From contig JAEPNP010000006.1 in the NCBI GenBank assembly GCA_017643395.1, positions 181,398 through 245,397 of the forward strand: 64,000 nt of DNA. Direction: 5' to 3'. The notes beneath the pieces are model-generated. The model had not been told where the DNA came from and ran no database searches. It worked only from the letters and a program-made list of their open reading frames with translations. This DNA comes from Rhodothermales bacterium. GTDB lineage: Bacteria > Bacteroidota > Rhodothermia > Rhodothermales > UBA10348. Each line of letters begins with the position of its first letter. Within the stretch, counting starts at the first letter, position 1. Positions 9,901 to 17,756 of this stretch are shown here, piece after piece. Made by a program: the position numbers and the translations under genes.

Positions 9901-11484
9901 ACCGGATTCGCGTACGGAGGCGGTACCATGACTGGCGCGTTCGGCAGCCCCACCGTGAACGCCAGGCTGGACGTGGACCGGGTCGATTTCGGCATTCCGC
10001 TCATCGGGATCGACTATTCCATGGAGGGCTCGGTGCGCATCGACCGGGATGCCATCCATTTCGAGCGCGTGCTGCTCACCGATGAGAATGGGGGCACCGC
10101 CGATCTCGCGGGGCCGATGTATTTCAACGATTACAGGTTCTTTTCCTTCGACGTGTCGGGGACCCTCGAAGACCTGCTTGTCATGAATCGGGGCGAGACG
10201 CCGGAGCTGCCGTTCTACGGGTTTATCAAAGGCACCGGTTCAGCCACACTTACCGGCCCCCTCACCAACGCCACGCTGCGCATTCCTGACGGCCGTACGT
10301 CCGAGGACAGCCAGCTCTTCATCCCCATCGTGGAGGCCATCGAGGAGGGAGATGCGTCGTTCATCATTTTCGCCGATTCGACCGGCCAGCTGCCGGACCT
10401 TGAGCGACTGATCCGCAGACCGTTTGTGCTGGCACGACGCGCTTCTGCCGAGCGACAATTTCTTGACGGGCTGGACATGGACATGAATATCCAGGCCCCG
10501 CGCGGATCACTCATTCACCTTGTAATCGACCCGCTTCTGGGCGATGTGATCAATGCCGAAAGCACCGGACGCGTGCAGATCCGACGCAATCAGGGGGAAT
10601 TCCTCGTTTTCGGTCAGATGGAGGTGCTTGGCGGCGACTACCTGTTTACAGCAGGCGAGGTGTTCGTGCGCCGCTTCATCATTCAGCCTGGTGGAACGCT
10701 CTCCTGGGTTGGAGACCCCATCAACGCGCGCATGAATCTGTCCGCGCTGTACCGGACGCGGGCCAGCACGACAGGTCTGGATGATGTGAATCTTGGCGGC
10801 GCGCTGATTCCCCTGGTCGTCGAGTTGTCCATCACCGGCCTCGTCGCATCGCCCCAGGTGGATCTGGGACTGAGTATCGATCGCTCCAACCAAAACGCCC
10901 TGGGCGATTATCAGGCACTGGAGGCCCGGCTCAACCAACCGGACCGCGCTACGGAGTATGCCACCAGCGTGCTGCTGACCAATTCCTTCCAGCTTACCAC
11001 CGACAACCTGAGCGCCGGAGCGGGCGAGCAGCTGGCATTCAACAGCGTTTCCCAGCTTGTGTCGTCGCAGTTGTCCCGCTTCCTGGATGCGGCACTGCCG
11101 AATGTCGACTTCAATTTCGGGCTCCAGGGAGAGCGGGCCGAAGACCTCGACATCACCTATGGGGTGGCGCTCCGACTGCTCGATGAGCGACTCATCATCC
11201 GGGGCGAGGGGGTTTACCAGGGATCCAGCACCGACAACACGCGGGCGAACACCCAAGGCATTCAGGGCGAGTTCGTCGTCGAGGTGAGACTGAGCCCGGC
11301 CGTCTCTGCGCAAGTCTTCTTCCGCCGCGAGGGGGACATTCTTCAGAATGCCGACCTCACCAACACCGCCGGAGCCGGCCTCACCTATCAGACCGATTTC
11401 CCGTCCTGGCGCCGAGTGCTCCGTCGCTGGTTGGGCCGGGATGATCCGCCCCCCGAGAACGTCGCCTCCGGGGAGGACTCATAG
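6907..11484 (+). CDS. tamB: TamB-family (DUF490) envelope protein
   Basis: 1525-residue AsmA/TamB-like protein. One N-terminal membrane helix (about residues 13-30) anchors it in the inner membrane; the rest is long, repetitive beta-rich sequence predicted to span the periplasm, ending in the conserved DUF490 domain (about 1050-1500) with the recurring pattern of short beta strands and the late NFGLQGE-type motif. TamB proteins assist outer-membrane protein assembly with a BamA/TamA partner or form lipid-conducting grooves; which applies here is not visible and no BamA-like partner gene is next to it. The only close ATG is at 6907, just after a 48-bp direct repeat. It converges on the AraC-type regulator with a 45-base gap. 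Confidence 0.9.
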   Translation: MAAPLKHISRNTAGAIGAVLLLLVVAFFAATRTEIGREQVARQIEAQFSRSTEASLQIGRLTGNLAQQFTAIDVRVRDAGGMDLLQVDTIRVRPSWEDLLRRRLDTRRVELINPSLRLAVDSVGATGWSDVFPRRPDSARTGASAWDFRSARLLARGGRIVSGEAVTLAENLSFDTRIEQSEGRYLIELLAASGLGREPALDVLGASGQAVVDSSRITVNQAILQTAGSDVQFSGFVERTDRPEFRVALEPSRVSFDELSGFVTSSPLRGSAELTLSASGTLDDFVISELGLSSGGSRVALSGTVSGLPTVALADMELEATPLLRSDLERIAPSLLLPDRLLVDSLAAEVFVNGRLQLEGALAGRSDVRLVAATEAGSASFDGEFRLAPGFDELDSAAPRLAGSDTYLRVQGLLETTSLDTGQLYLTGGGDALLNTITTLDGVLALESARTSGTLTASMRDSRIGPVFADVVRLQSSWNPGGGSATTRLIQPAGAMTADMAWQASGALELDAQLDDVDLGALLGRDGLSTSLNGELVAQIDDRSRLLGTVSARVDSSRITNPRGETHALPQQVRLRSALEDTLYVLTLDGTGAAGRVVLGDSPDHALQALQFWGRALTDGLRREQQKPYDRSGGLASVDDVTASLLREPLLGTEPLQSFGSLTISDLSRPASLVPGIPAVAGTAELGLRLNADANHIDSQLTLLSDSLRWGRYGLRSGEATLALETRYDGQVEENLILSLDVRSDTVTAGVTAVPDWHLAVDLAQRRGRVTMRAGRGSDIGPFVVSADTRLRDDRTRLRLDTLQVEARQLNWSLQSPAVIDLFNDAVAVDNLTITERLGSQRLTLAGTISPAPGDTLSVTARSLRLAELTEFASLRRQLGGLLSADVRITGGFDRPLTTGTVRVPAFIMDDRQLGSVFIRTDIPPGSEEIRLDLRIAPTPTPASVAPVSEVIDNRLTVAGTVRPPSEGDPGNWDLAIDGERIDLFFLKYIFNESVDRFTGFAYGGGTMTGAFGSPTVNARLDVDRVDFGIPLIGIDYSMEGSVRIDRDAIHFERVLLTDENGGTADLAGPMYFNDYRFFSFDVSGTLEDLLVMNRGETPELPFYGFIKGTGSATLTGPLTNATLRIPDGRTSEDSQLFIPIVEAIEEGDASFIIFADSTGQLPDLERLIRRPFVLARRASAERQFLDGLDMDMNIQAPRGSLIHLVIDPLLGDVINAESTGRVQIRRNQGEFLVFGQMEVLGGDYLFTAGEVFVRRFIIQPGGTLSWVGDPINARMNLSALYRTRASTTGLDDVNLGGALIPLVVELSITGLVASPQVDLGLSIDRSNQNALGDYQALEARLNQPDRATEYATSVLLTNSFQLTTDNLSAGAGEQLAFNSVSQLVSSQLSRFLDAALPNVDFNFGLQGERAEDLDITYGVALRLLDERLIIRGEGVYQGSSTDNTRANTQGIQGEFVVEVRLSPAVSAQVFFRREGDILQNADLTNTAGAGLTYQTDFPSWRRVLRRWLGRDDPPPENVASGEDS

Positions 11485-11529
11485 CCCGGACCGTGGGACG
11501 GCGGGCCCGAGTTGCCGGATCGGGCGGTC

Positions 11530-12582
11530 TCAGACCGAGGCGCCGGTGCGAGCGCGACGCGCCGTGAACTCGGAGGGGTTCCGTCCGAAGTGCTCGCGGA
11601 AGCACTTTGCGAAGTACGACAGGCTGTTGAAGCCGACAGCATACGCCACCTGAGAGACCGGCTCCGAACCATGCTCGAGCATGCGGGCCGCCTGCTGGAG
11701 GCGAATGGAGCGGATAAATGAGTTCGGAGACTGTCCGGTGGTTTCGCGAAGCCGTCGCTGGAGCTGCCGCGCCGACAGGCCCATCTCGGCCGACAGCTCG
11801 CGCACACCGAAGGAGGGGTTGGCGATATTGCCTTCTACATCCTGCTGGGCGCGCCGCACGAACCGCGCATCTTCGTCATTGCCGATCTGGAACGTTCCCC
11901 ATGTGGGATCGCTGCTCCAGGAGTCCTCGTTGCCTTCCACAATGCGGGACACCGTACGGCCCACCTCGTCGATGAGAAGCGGCTTGCGGAGCACGGCCGA
12001 CGGACGATACGGCAGGTGATCAAAGCGATCGGCGATGTCCTCGTGCGCCGTCAATGCCGTGATCAGCAGGACCGGCACCTGGCCCAGCGTGTCCGAGCGC
12101 CGCATCCATTCCCAGAAAGGGCGTCCATGGCGGTCCTTGACATTGGAACCGACGATGGCAAGCGCCGGCTGGCGCCGCGACATCATGGACACCGCACGCG
12201 CTGCGTTCTCGGCCTCGACCACACTGTACGTGTCGCCCAGAATTTCGCGAAGCCTGCTGCGCACTTTTTGATCAAGGTCCACCACGAGCACCTGATCGTT
12301 GGCGACCGGGATCTGGGTGTTTGGAGAGACGGAAATTGGCCCGGGCACGCTCGCAACCCCATCGCCCGTGGCAATCGGGAAGTCCTGATCGGCCAGCGGT
12401 GCCTCCGACTCGAACGTGTCGTGGCGCGCTGCTTCAACGGGGAAAGCCTCGGCTGCTTCCGCAAGCTGTCGCGCAGAGGCATCCGCACTTGCCGTGCCTC
12501 TGGAGAAGAGCGTCTTTTCGGCGCGGTACAATCCGACGCCGGCAATGGCGAGGCTGATAACGAGGAGAATGAGTCCGATCAT
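11530..12582 (-). CDS. Membrane-anchored AraC-type regulator with degenerate receiver domain
   Basis: 350 residues from ATG 12582, chosen because it begins with a clean membrane helix (MIGLILLV, residues 1-20); the frame is open 77 codons further upstream without family-like sequence. After a linker to about residue 95 comes a receiver-like domain (97-215), then a C-terminal AraC double helix-turn-helix (about 245-345) with the typical GFNSLSYFAKCFREHFG signature. The receiver lacks the phosphoacceptor Asp: the position corresponding to it is Gly145, and the upstream acidic pair is reduced, while Lys200 is kept. It may therefore work without phosphorylation. Converges on tamB; the promoter probably lies in 12583-12800. 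Targets are unknown. Confidence 0.82.
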   Translation of the reverse strand: MIGLILLVISLAIAGVGLYRAEKTLFSRGTASADASARQLAEAAEAFPVEAARHDTFESEAPLADQDFPIATGDGVASVPGPISVSPNTQIPVANDQVLVVDLDQKVRSRLREILGDTYSVVEAENAARAVSMMSRRQPALAIVGSNVKDRHGRPFWEWMRRSDTLGQVPVLLITALTAHEDIADRFDHLPYRPSAVLRKPLLIDEVGRTVSRIVEGNEDSWSSDPTWGTFQIGNDEDARFVRRAQQDVEGNIANPSFGVRELSAEMGLSARQLQRRLRETTGQSPNSFIRSIRLQQAARMLEHGSEPVSQVAYAVGFNSLSYFAKCFREHFGRNPSEFTARRARTGASV

Positions 12583-12795
12583 GGCTGTTGGGGGTGGCGC
12601 TGCCCCCCTTCTGTTGGTGTTCGGACTGCCTGACACAAAAGCGGGGCCGAAAACCATTCGGACATGACCGGATCGCACAAACCGGCCATTTCGGGCCAAA
12701 AACGGCTTCTTGCGGATTCCGCGCACGTTCCATTTCGAAACGATCCGTCTCAACCCGAGACCGGATCGCGCGCCTGAAGGCTCCGCCAAAACACG

Positions 12796-12827
12796 GCGCG
12801 GGATCCCGGACATCCGGAATCCCGCGC
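12796..12827 (-). terminator. Second hairpin after the T9SS-sorted protein gene
   Basis: Inverted repeat with 14-base arms (12796-12809 and 12814-12827), one mismatch and a 4-base loop. Read on the minus strand the stem is followed within a few bases by TTTT (complement of AAAA near 12789-12792), so it resembles an intrinsic terminator for minus-strand transcription, though the T run is short. Confidence 0.55.
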
Positions 12828-12859
12828 TGGGGCGAGGGGCATTTACCCCTGGAAAATGC

Positions 12860-12895
12860 GGTCGGGACGCGTGCTCGAAAGCCCGCGTCCCGACC
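12860..12895 (-). terminator. First hairpin after the T9SS-sorted protein gene
   Basis: Perfect 12-base inverted repeat, arms 12860-12871 and 12884-12895, with a 12-base loop. On the minus strand it begins 35 bases after the gene stop and is followed by CGCATTTTCC, a short T run. Together with the hairpin at 12796-12827 it forms a tandem terminator-like arrangement. Confidence 0.6.
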
Positions 12896-12930
12896 TGCTC
12901 CGCTACGCTACTGTGCCTCGCGGCTGCGAG

Positions 12931-14802
12931 TTACTTCATCAGCACCATGCTCTTGGTGAGCGTGTGCGCGGCCGTTTCCAGCCTGTAGATGTACATGCCG
13001 CTCTGGAAGCCAGCTGCGTCGAAAGACACGGCGTGGTTTCCGGCATTCATTTTACCGTCGACCAGGACGGCAACTTCGCGACCGAGCACATCGAATACGG
13101 AGAGTCGAACAGCCGCTGCTTCCGGCAGGTCGAAGGAGATCGACGTGGTCGGGTTGAACGGGTTCGGGTAGTTCTGCTGCAGGTTGAAGCCCTCGGGGAT
13201 CTCAGCCGTGACACCCTCGGTGGAGGTCGAGGAGGCAGCGATCGGCACTTCGTACATGCCCTGGCCGTTGGTGCCCACGATCAGAGAACCGTTGTGCACC
13301 AGGATGGCGTTGGAGTCGAAGTTGCGCAGGAGAACCGGGTCCCAGTTGGTGTAGTAGCGGTCGCCTTCGAGCTTGAAGATGCCCGCGCCCCAGACAGCCG
13401 TGTAGAGGCTGTAGTCGAGCAGCGTCGAACCGGGGTTCGGCTTGGCGAACGCAATGGCGCGTGCCTCCTTGGTGACGAACGTCACACCGTTGTTGCCGGT
13501 GATCTCGAGACCGTCGGACTGCTCGGCCCATGAGAAGCCTTCGTCCTGCGTGAAGAACACGCCTTCAGCGGTGGCCGCCCACAACGTCATGGGCATCTTC
13601 TCGGGATCGAACTCCAGGTCGAAGATGTGCATGGCGCCCGAACCGGGGATGCCGTTGTTGCCCGTACGCTCCCAGAACTCGCCGTAGTCACGGGAGATGT
13701 AGAGACCGTTGCCGAACGTTCCGGCAAAGAGCAGACCTTCCGTGGTCGGATCGGCAGCGATCGCCCACGGCGTGTCGGCGCTTCCACCCGGCAGAGACAT
13801 GGTCATGTCCCAGGTGATGCCACCGTCAAGCGAGCGGAAGATGCGACCGCGGTCGGCAGAGGCGTACAGGATGTAGCCAAGCGGACCACCGGGGCCACGG
13901 GTAATGGCGTAGACAATCTTGAAGGGATCGCCGTACTGGGCCATGCCCGGGAAGTCGACCGTAGACCACGTGCGACCGCAGTCGTCCGTGCGGTAAAGGC
14001 CGTCATAGCCCCAAACCGCGGCGAAGACCTGGTCAGCAACACCGGAAACCGGGTTACGGACAACAAAGAGGTCATTCACAACCAGATTCTCAACGGGCAG
14101 GCCAACCGTAGAGGTGGACCAGCGACGTCCGCCGAGGAAGAATCCGTCCGGCACGGAGCGCAGGATCGGACCATTCATCTGGCCGGCGAGGATATGGAAG
14201 GCGTCTGCCTCATTCTGGCAGGCAACCAGTGCCTGGACGGCGGACTTGGCCGGGAATTTAATCGGCTCAAGAACCGTCAGGAGATACGACGTTGTGTTGT
14301 TCGACAGGTCCGGATCAAAGATCCAGGCCGGAGGAAATGTCACAGCCGCCGTGTTCGTGTAGTCACCCTCAAAGGGCGTGACCACAGCCACGTCGTACGT
14401 AAGCGTCATCGTAGCCAGCGGGGCCAGATCGATGTCACTCACGGTGATCGTGTTAGTGCCGGCATCGTAGGAGTACGTGCCGTGCGTGTTCATCACGTTG
14501 AAGGGCACACCGAAAATGGCGTTGCCCAGATGATCCTCGGGGAGGTCATCCGTGATTTCGATGTCGTCTGCGTCTACCGTTGCGCTTGAGTTGGTAAGCG
14601 TTACGGTATACGTAGTGACATCGCCTGGGTACGCCACTTGATCGGGCGTATTTCCTTTGCCAATGACGAGATCAACGGCCGTCTGCCCAAAGGCGGGCGC
14701 GGCGCCGAACATCGCCAGAAGCAGGACGGCGGACACGATAGTCGAGAGACCCTCGCGGAGCCATCCGTGCTTGGAGCACATTTGCGTAGCAGCAGCTTTC
14801 AT
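12931..14802 (-). CDS. Secreted Asp-box (BNR) protein with T9SS C-terminal sorting domain
   Basis: 623 residues from ATG 14802, chosen because a signal peptide follows (hydrophobic core and Ala-x-Ala-type site ending APAFGQ); ATG 14778 is an alternative. Next is a DUF11-like beta domain (about residues 45-150, with the TNSSATVDADDIEITD style), then a propeller-like region with at least four Asp-box motifs of the form S/T-x-D-x-G-x-x-W (YRTDDCGRTW, FRSLDGGITW, YISRDYGEFW, FFTQDEGFSW). The last 80 or so residues carry NYPNPFNPTT and end in a type A sorting domain (YIYRLET, final SMVLMK). It should be exported across both membranes by the type IX system and attached to or released from the cell surface. 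Ligand or enzymatic role unknown; sialidase activity is not implied by Asp boxes alone. Confidence 0.88.
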   Translation of the reverse strand: MKAAATQMCSKHGWLREGLSTIVSAVLLLAMFGAAPAFGQTAVDLVIGKGNTPDQVAYPGDVTTYTVTLTNSSATVDADDIEITDDLPEDHLGNAIFGVPFNVMNTHGTYSYDAGTNTITVSDIDLAPLATMTLTYDVAVVTPFEGDYTNTAAVTFPPAWIFDPDLSNNTTSYLLTVLEPIKFPAKSAVQALVACQNEADAFHILAGQMNGPILRSVPDGFFLGGRRWSTSTVGLPVENLVVNDLFVVRNPVSGVADQVFAAVWGYDGLYRTDDCGRTWSTVDFPGMAQYGDPFKIVYAITRGPGGPLGYILYASADRGRIFRSLDGGITWDMTMSLPGGSADTPWAIAADPTTEGLLFAGTFGNGLYISRDYGEFWERTGNNGIPGSGAMHIFDLEFDPEKMPMTLWAATAEGVFFTQDEGFSWAEQSDGLEITGNNGVTFVTKEARAIAFAKPNPGSTLLDYSLYTAVWGAGIFKLEGDRYYTNWDPVLLRNFDSNAILVHNGSLIVGTNGQGMYEVPIAASSTSTEGVTAEIPEGFNLQQNYPNPFNPTTSISFDLPEAAAVRLSVFDVLGREVAVLVDGKMNAGNHAVSFDAAGFQSGMYIYRLETAAHTLTKSMVLMK

Positions 14803-14918
14803 CGGACTTGCTGATGTGATTAGACAGCAACGAAACACCAGTTGTCGAGAACGGGGCAGTCTGCTGAAATCGGCTCCTGAGACCCCTTTTGTCGCGATCG
14901 TGGCGCAAAAAGTCCGCT

Positions 14919-14948
14919 TTGTGCTGCGGGCGTCTGAAATGTTATACT
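14919..14948 (+). promoter_or_regulatory. Candidate sigma70-like promoter for the aminotransferase gene
   Basis: In the 254-base divergent gap, TTGTGC (14919-14924) and TATACT (14943-14948) lie 18 bases apart on the plus strand, about 108 bases before the aminotransferase ATG at 15057. It is one of the few AT-rich -10-like motifs in this GC-rich region. No start-site data support it. Confidence 0.35.
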
Positions 14949-15056
14949 CGTCGTCCGCCACAAACGGACATTGGCGTATCCGCAGCGAGATGCTGGCGCG
15001 CCTGTGCGCGCCCCCATCGGAAGCTCCCCCCTCCACTCCCTTCGAATTCAGAGCGT

Positions 15057-16229
15057 ATGAAGCCTTTATCCGACCGCACCAGCAGGCTGGGTCAGAGTGA
15101 TATCCGAGCCATTTCCCTGCTGATCCGCGAGCACGGGGGTATCAACCTGGGTCAGGGCATCTGTGACATGCCCACACCGGACCCGATCAAGGAGGCCGCC
15201 AAGCAGGCGATAGACGGTGATCGGTCCATCTACTCGCATTATGCAGGCATCGAGTCGCTTCGGGAGCTCGTGGTTCAGAAGGCTCGCGACTTCAACCGAC
15301 TGCCGATCACCGGGACACGGGAGGTGATGGTTTCAGCCGGGTCCACTGGTGCGTTCATGTGCGCGATGCTGACAATGCTTGACCAGGGCGACGAAGTGAT
15401 CCTGTTCGAGCCCTTCTATGGATACCACCGCAACATGCTGGCGCTGCTCGGCATCGACATGCGGTTTGTAAAGACCACCGCACCGAACTGGGACATTGAT
15501 TTCGAGGCCCTGGAGGCCGCCATCTCGCCTCGGACCAAGGCCGTCCTGGTAAATACCCCCGGCAACCCGCACGGCAAGGTGTGGAGCCGCGCGGAGTTGG
15601 AGCAGCTGACCGACCTGCTTGAACGCCACGATCTGTACGCGCTCACGGACGAGATCTATGAGCACATGGTTTATGATGGTCGGGAGCATGTTTCCCTGGG
15701 CAGCATCGAGGGGGCCTGGGAGCGCACGCTGACCATCAGCGGCTTCTCGAAGACCTTCAACATGACCGGCTGGCGGCTGGGGTATGCCATGGGGCCCGAG
15801 CACCTCATTGCCCCGATGGGCCTGATCAACGACCTCGTATACATCTGCGCCCCAACCCCCCTTCAGCACGGCGTGGCGGCCGGACTGCGCATGCCTGAGG
15901 CCTACTTTACCGAAATGCTGGCCGACTACACGGTCAAGAGAGACATGATGTGCACGGCACTTGAGGAGGCGGGTTTTCGTGCGAACCGCCCTCAGGGTGC
16001 CTACTACGTGCTGGCCGACTTCACGCCGCTTCAAGGCCGGTTTGAGGGCTTTTCGCACGACCAGGAAGCAGCTCGCACGCTGGTCAGCGAAGCCGGCGTC
16101 GGTGCGGTTGCCGGCAGAAGCTTCTTCAGGGACCCGGTCGACGGCGCCGGATTCCTGCGGTTCTGCTATGCCAAGGAGTTCGACGAGCTCCAGCGTGCGT
16201 GCGAGCAGCTGGTTGATGCCTTCGCCTGA
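15057..16229 (+). CDS. Class I/II pyridoxal-phosphate aminotransferase
   Basis: Fold-type I aminotransferase, 390 residues, cytoplasmic. The PLP Lys lies in SGFSKTFNMTGWRLGY; other family marks are NTPGNPHGKV, the Asp/Tyr of TDEIYEH and the C-terminal Arg region FLRFCYA. The overall pattern (GINLGQGICDMPTP near the N-terminus) resembles the methionine/kynurenine/glutamine transaminase group (YbdL/KAT-like), so an aromatic or sulphur amino-acid substrate is plausible but not certain. ATG 15057 gives the normal family N-terminus; the frame extends upstream without resemblance. Divergent from the T9SS protein gene. Confidence 0.9.
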   Translation: MKPLSDRTSRLGQSDIRAISLLIREHGGINLGQGICDMPTPDPIKEAAKQAIDGDRSIYSHYAGIESLRELVVQKARDFNRLPITGTREVMVSAGSTGAFMCAMLTMLDQGDEVILFEPFYGYHRNMLALLGIDMRFVKTTAPNWDIDFEALEAAISPRTKAVLVNTPGNPHGKVWSRAELEQLTDLLERHDLYALTDEIYEHMVYDGREHVSLGSIEGAWERTLTISGFSKTFNMTGWRLGYAMGPEHLIAPMGLINDLVYICAPTPLQHGVAAGLRMPEAYFTEMLADYTVKRDMMCTALEEAGFRANRPQGAYYVLADFTPLQGRFEGFSHDQEAARTLVSEAGVGAVAGRSFFRDPVDGAGFLRFCYAKEFDELQRACEQLVDAFA

Positions 16230-16306
16230 GCCCGCCGCGGCGCGACCCAGGCCCCGCGCATTCTGACGGTCTGTCGCCGAGCCTGATCGTCGAGCCCGGG
16301 CCGCTC

Positions 16307-17311
16307 CTAGGGCACGGGCTTCAGTCCGATTCCCTCCCGCTCGAGGGCCGCCAGCACGGGGTCATGAAGGTGGCCGTTGGTCGCTACCACGCCCGTATTG
16401 GTTTTCAGGAAGGCCCCGTAGCCGAAGTCGAGTGCGTTGCCGAACACATCGGTGACCCGCCCACCACTCTCCGAAACGACCAGGGACCCCGCCGCGTGGT
16501 CCCAGATACGCTCTGTATACGCCTTGCGCACCGGCAGTCGCATGTACATGTCCGCCTGCCCGCGGGCTACCAGGGCGTATTTGGCCTGGCTATCCATGCG
16601 CACAGGTGGCCTGGAAATACCCAACGTCGCCTGGACCCGCGCCGAGTCGGTGTGCGAGCTGTGACCCGATTCCACCGACTCCGCCAATCGCGCTTCGCGG
16701 GGAGTTCGCGCCTCGGTGACGGAAATCCGACGGGCGCGGGACAGGTCGCCGAGTGGAGCCTCCCAGGTCCCGGCCCCTGACACCGCCCACTGGACCACCC
16801 CGGCCCCGTCAGCCCCGGGGAGAGCAGGACAGGCCAGGGCCGCGACCACGGGTCGATTGCCTTCGATGAGGGCCAGTGCCACGGCGTACTGGTCGCCCCG
16901 CAGGAACCCCTTGGTCCCGTCGATGGGATCCAGCGTCCAGAACCGCGGCCGGGCCTCCTGCAGTGCTCCCCGATCGATCCAGTGCAGCACGGATTCGGCC
17001 GTCGCGTCCGCGACGACTCCGCGCACGAAGTGCGTGACACGCTCTAGCACCGCCTGGTGGCCGTCCCTGCGCAGGGCGTCGGCGGATTCCTCTGCGATCA
17101 CCGGGTCATCCGGAAGAGCGACCTCCAGCGTCCGACACACCACGGCCTGACTTCCGAAGTCCGCAATCGTTACCGGGCTCCGGTCACCTTTCTCCAGTGT
17201 GTCTGGCCTGGTGGAGGCCCGAACGGCCTCTGTCAGTGCTGCTGCCGCCTGGACGGCGGCGAGCGCGGCCTTCAGTTCCTCGGCGTGGTGGCCGGGATCA
17301 AGAGGATTCAA
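16307..17311 (-). CDS. 3'(2'),5'-bisphosphate nucleotidase, HAL2 type
   Basis: Inositol-monophosphatase-superfamily enzyme of the HAL2 branch, which hydrolyses the sulphate-assimilation by-product PAP to AMP. Metal-site motifs are clear: the EE pair in VIAEES, WTLDPIDGTKGF (DPIDGT), and a C-terminal WDHAAG. Start choice is uncertain: TTG at 17311 gives about 334 residues with the usual short N-terminus before the first helix and only 14 bases of overlap with the upstream gene; a GTG at 17371 would overlap it by 74 bases. Last gene of a five-gene minus-strand run. Whether it prefers PAP, PAPS or an inositol phosphate cannot be decided here. Confidence 0.85.
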   Translation of the reverse strand: MNPLDPGHHAEELKAALAAVQAAAALTEAVRASTRPDTLEKGDRSPVTIADFGSQAVVCRTLEVALPDDPVIAEESADALRRDGHQAVLERVTHFVRGVVADATAESVLHWIDRGALQEARPRFWTLDPIDGTKGFLRGDQYAVALALIEGNRPVVAALACPALPGADGAGVVQWAVSGAGTWEAPLGDLSRARRISVTEARTPREARLAESVESGHSSHTDSARVQATLGISRPPVRMDSQAKYALVARGQADMYMRLPVRKAYTERIWDHAAGSLVVSESGGRVTDVFGNALDFGYGAFLKTNTGVVATNGHLHDPVLAALEREGIGLKPVP

Positions 17312-17756
17312 TGTCGGGATACTCGGGGAATTGAGGCACGAACGCGTACCGGTCGCCGACACGCTCCGCACAGTACAGGGACATACCGTTCGTCACGGCA
17401 ATGTAACGCGGCTTCAATTCCCGGGCATAGCGTGCGACCTGGTCGAGGGAGGACTGTGCAAGCCTCACGTCGGGCGCCTTGCACTCCACCACCATCCATC
17501 TGGAGCCGTCCCGGGCATACACGGTGACGTCTGTGCGCCGCGCGCCGGCATGCGAATGATGCGCCTTCTCAACCGACAGCAACCCGTGGGGAGCCCGGGC
17601 CCTCTGCAGCAGGAAATGCATGGTGTGCTGGCGCACCCACTCCTCGGGAGTCAGCACCACCCATCTGCGGCGTACCAGATCCAGCACCCGGCCATCCCTG
17701 ATACGCAGTTCCGGCTGCTCCAACCGTAACGCGGGACGGTTACTCATCAGGCTCAT
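17298..17756 (-). CDS. Small HsdR N-terminal-like (HSDR_N_2) protein
   Basis: 152-residue cytoplasmic protein matching the small HsdR-N-like family common in Bacteroidota. It keeps the PD-(D/E)xK nuclease core: RTDVTVYA supplies the Asp, and MVVECKAP the Glu-x-Lys. There is no helicase domain and no restriction or methylation gene nearby, so this is not a type I restriction system; its biological role is unknown. The start at 17756 overlaps the upstream lipoprotein gene; a second ATG at 17747 is equally possible. It overlaps the next gene, the HAL2-type phosphatase. Confidence 0.82.
   Translation of the reverse strand: MSLMSNRPALRLEQPELRIRDGRVLDLVRRRWVVLTPEEWVRQHTMHFLLQRARAPHGLLSVEKAHHSHAGARRTDVTVYARDGSRWMVVECKAPDVRLAQSSLDQVARYARELKPRYIAVTNGMSLYCAERVGDRYAFVPQFPEYPDIESS

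Larger units (their letters stand above)
12583..12930. other. 348-base intergenic region with two hairpins
   Basis: Gap between the start of the AraC-type gene and the stop of the T9SS-sorted protein gene, both on the minus strand. The right half carries two strong inverted repeats listed separately, which look like terminators of the upstream gene. The left half, 12583-12795, has no convincing ORF and should contain the promoter of the regulator; I could not fix a -10/-35 pair there with confidence. Confidence 0.6.

Noticed and set aside
12583..12813. 77-residue upstream extension of the AraC-type regulator
   Set aside because: The sequence is Arg-rich and non-conserved in style, and the membrane helix begins naturally at ATG 12582.
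13627..14589. 320-residue plus-strand ORF opposite the T9SS-sorted protein
   Set aside because: The opposite strand has a signal peptide, Asp boxes and a sorting domain; this frame has nothing.
17298..17756. Type I restriction system
   Set aside because: Only a small HsdR-N-like domain is present; no helicase, specificity or methylase gene is nearby.
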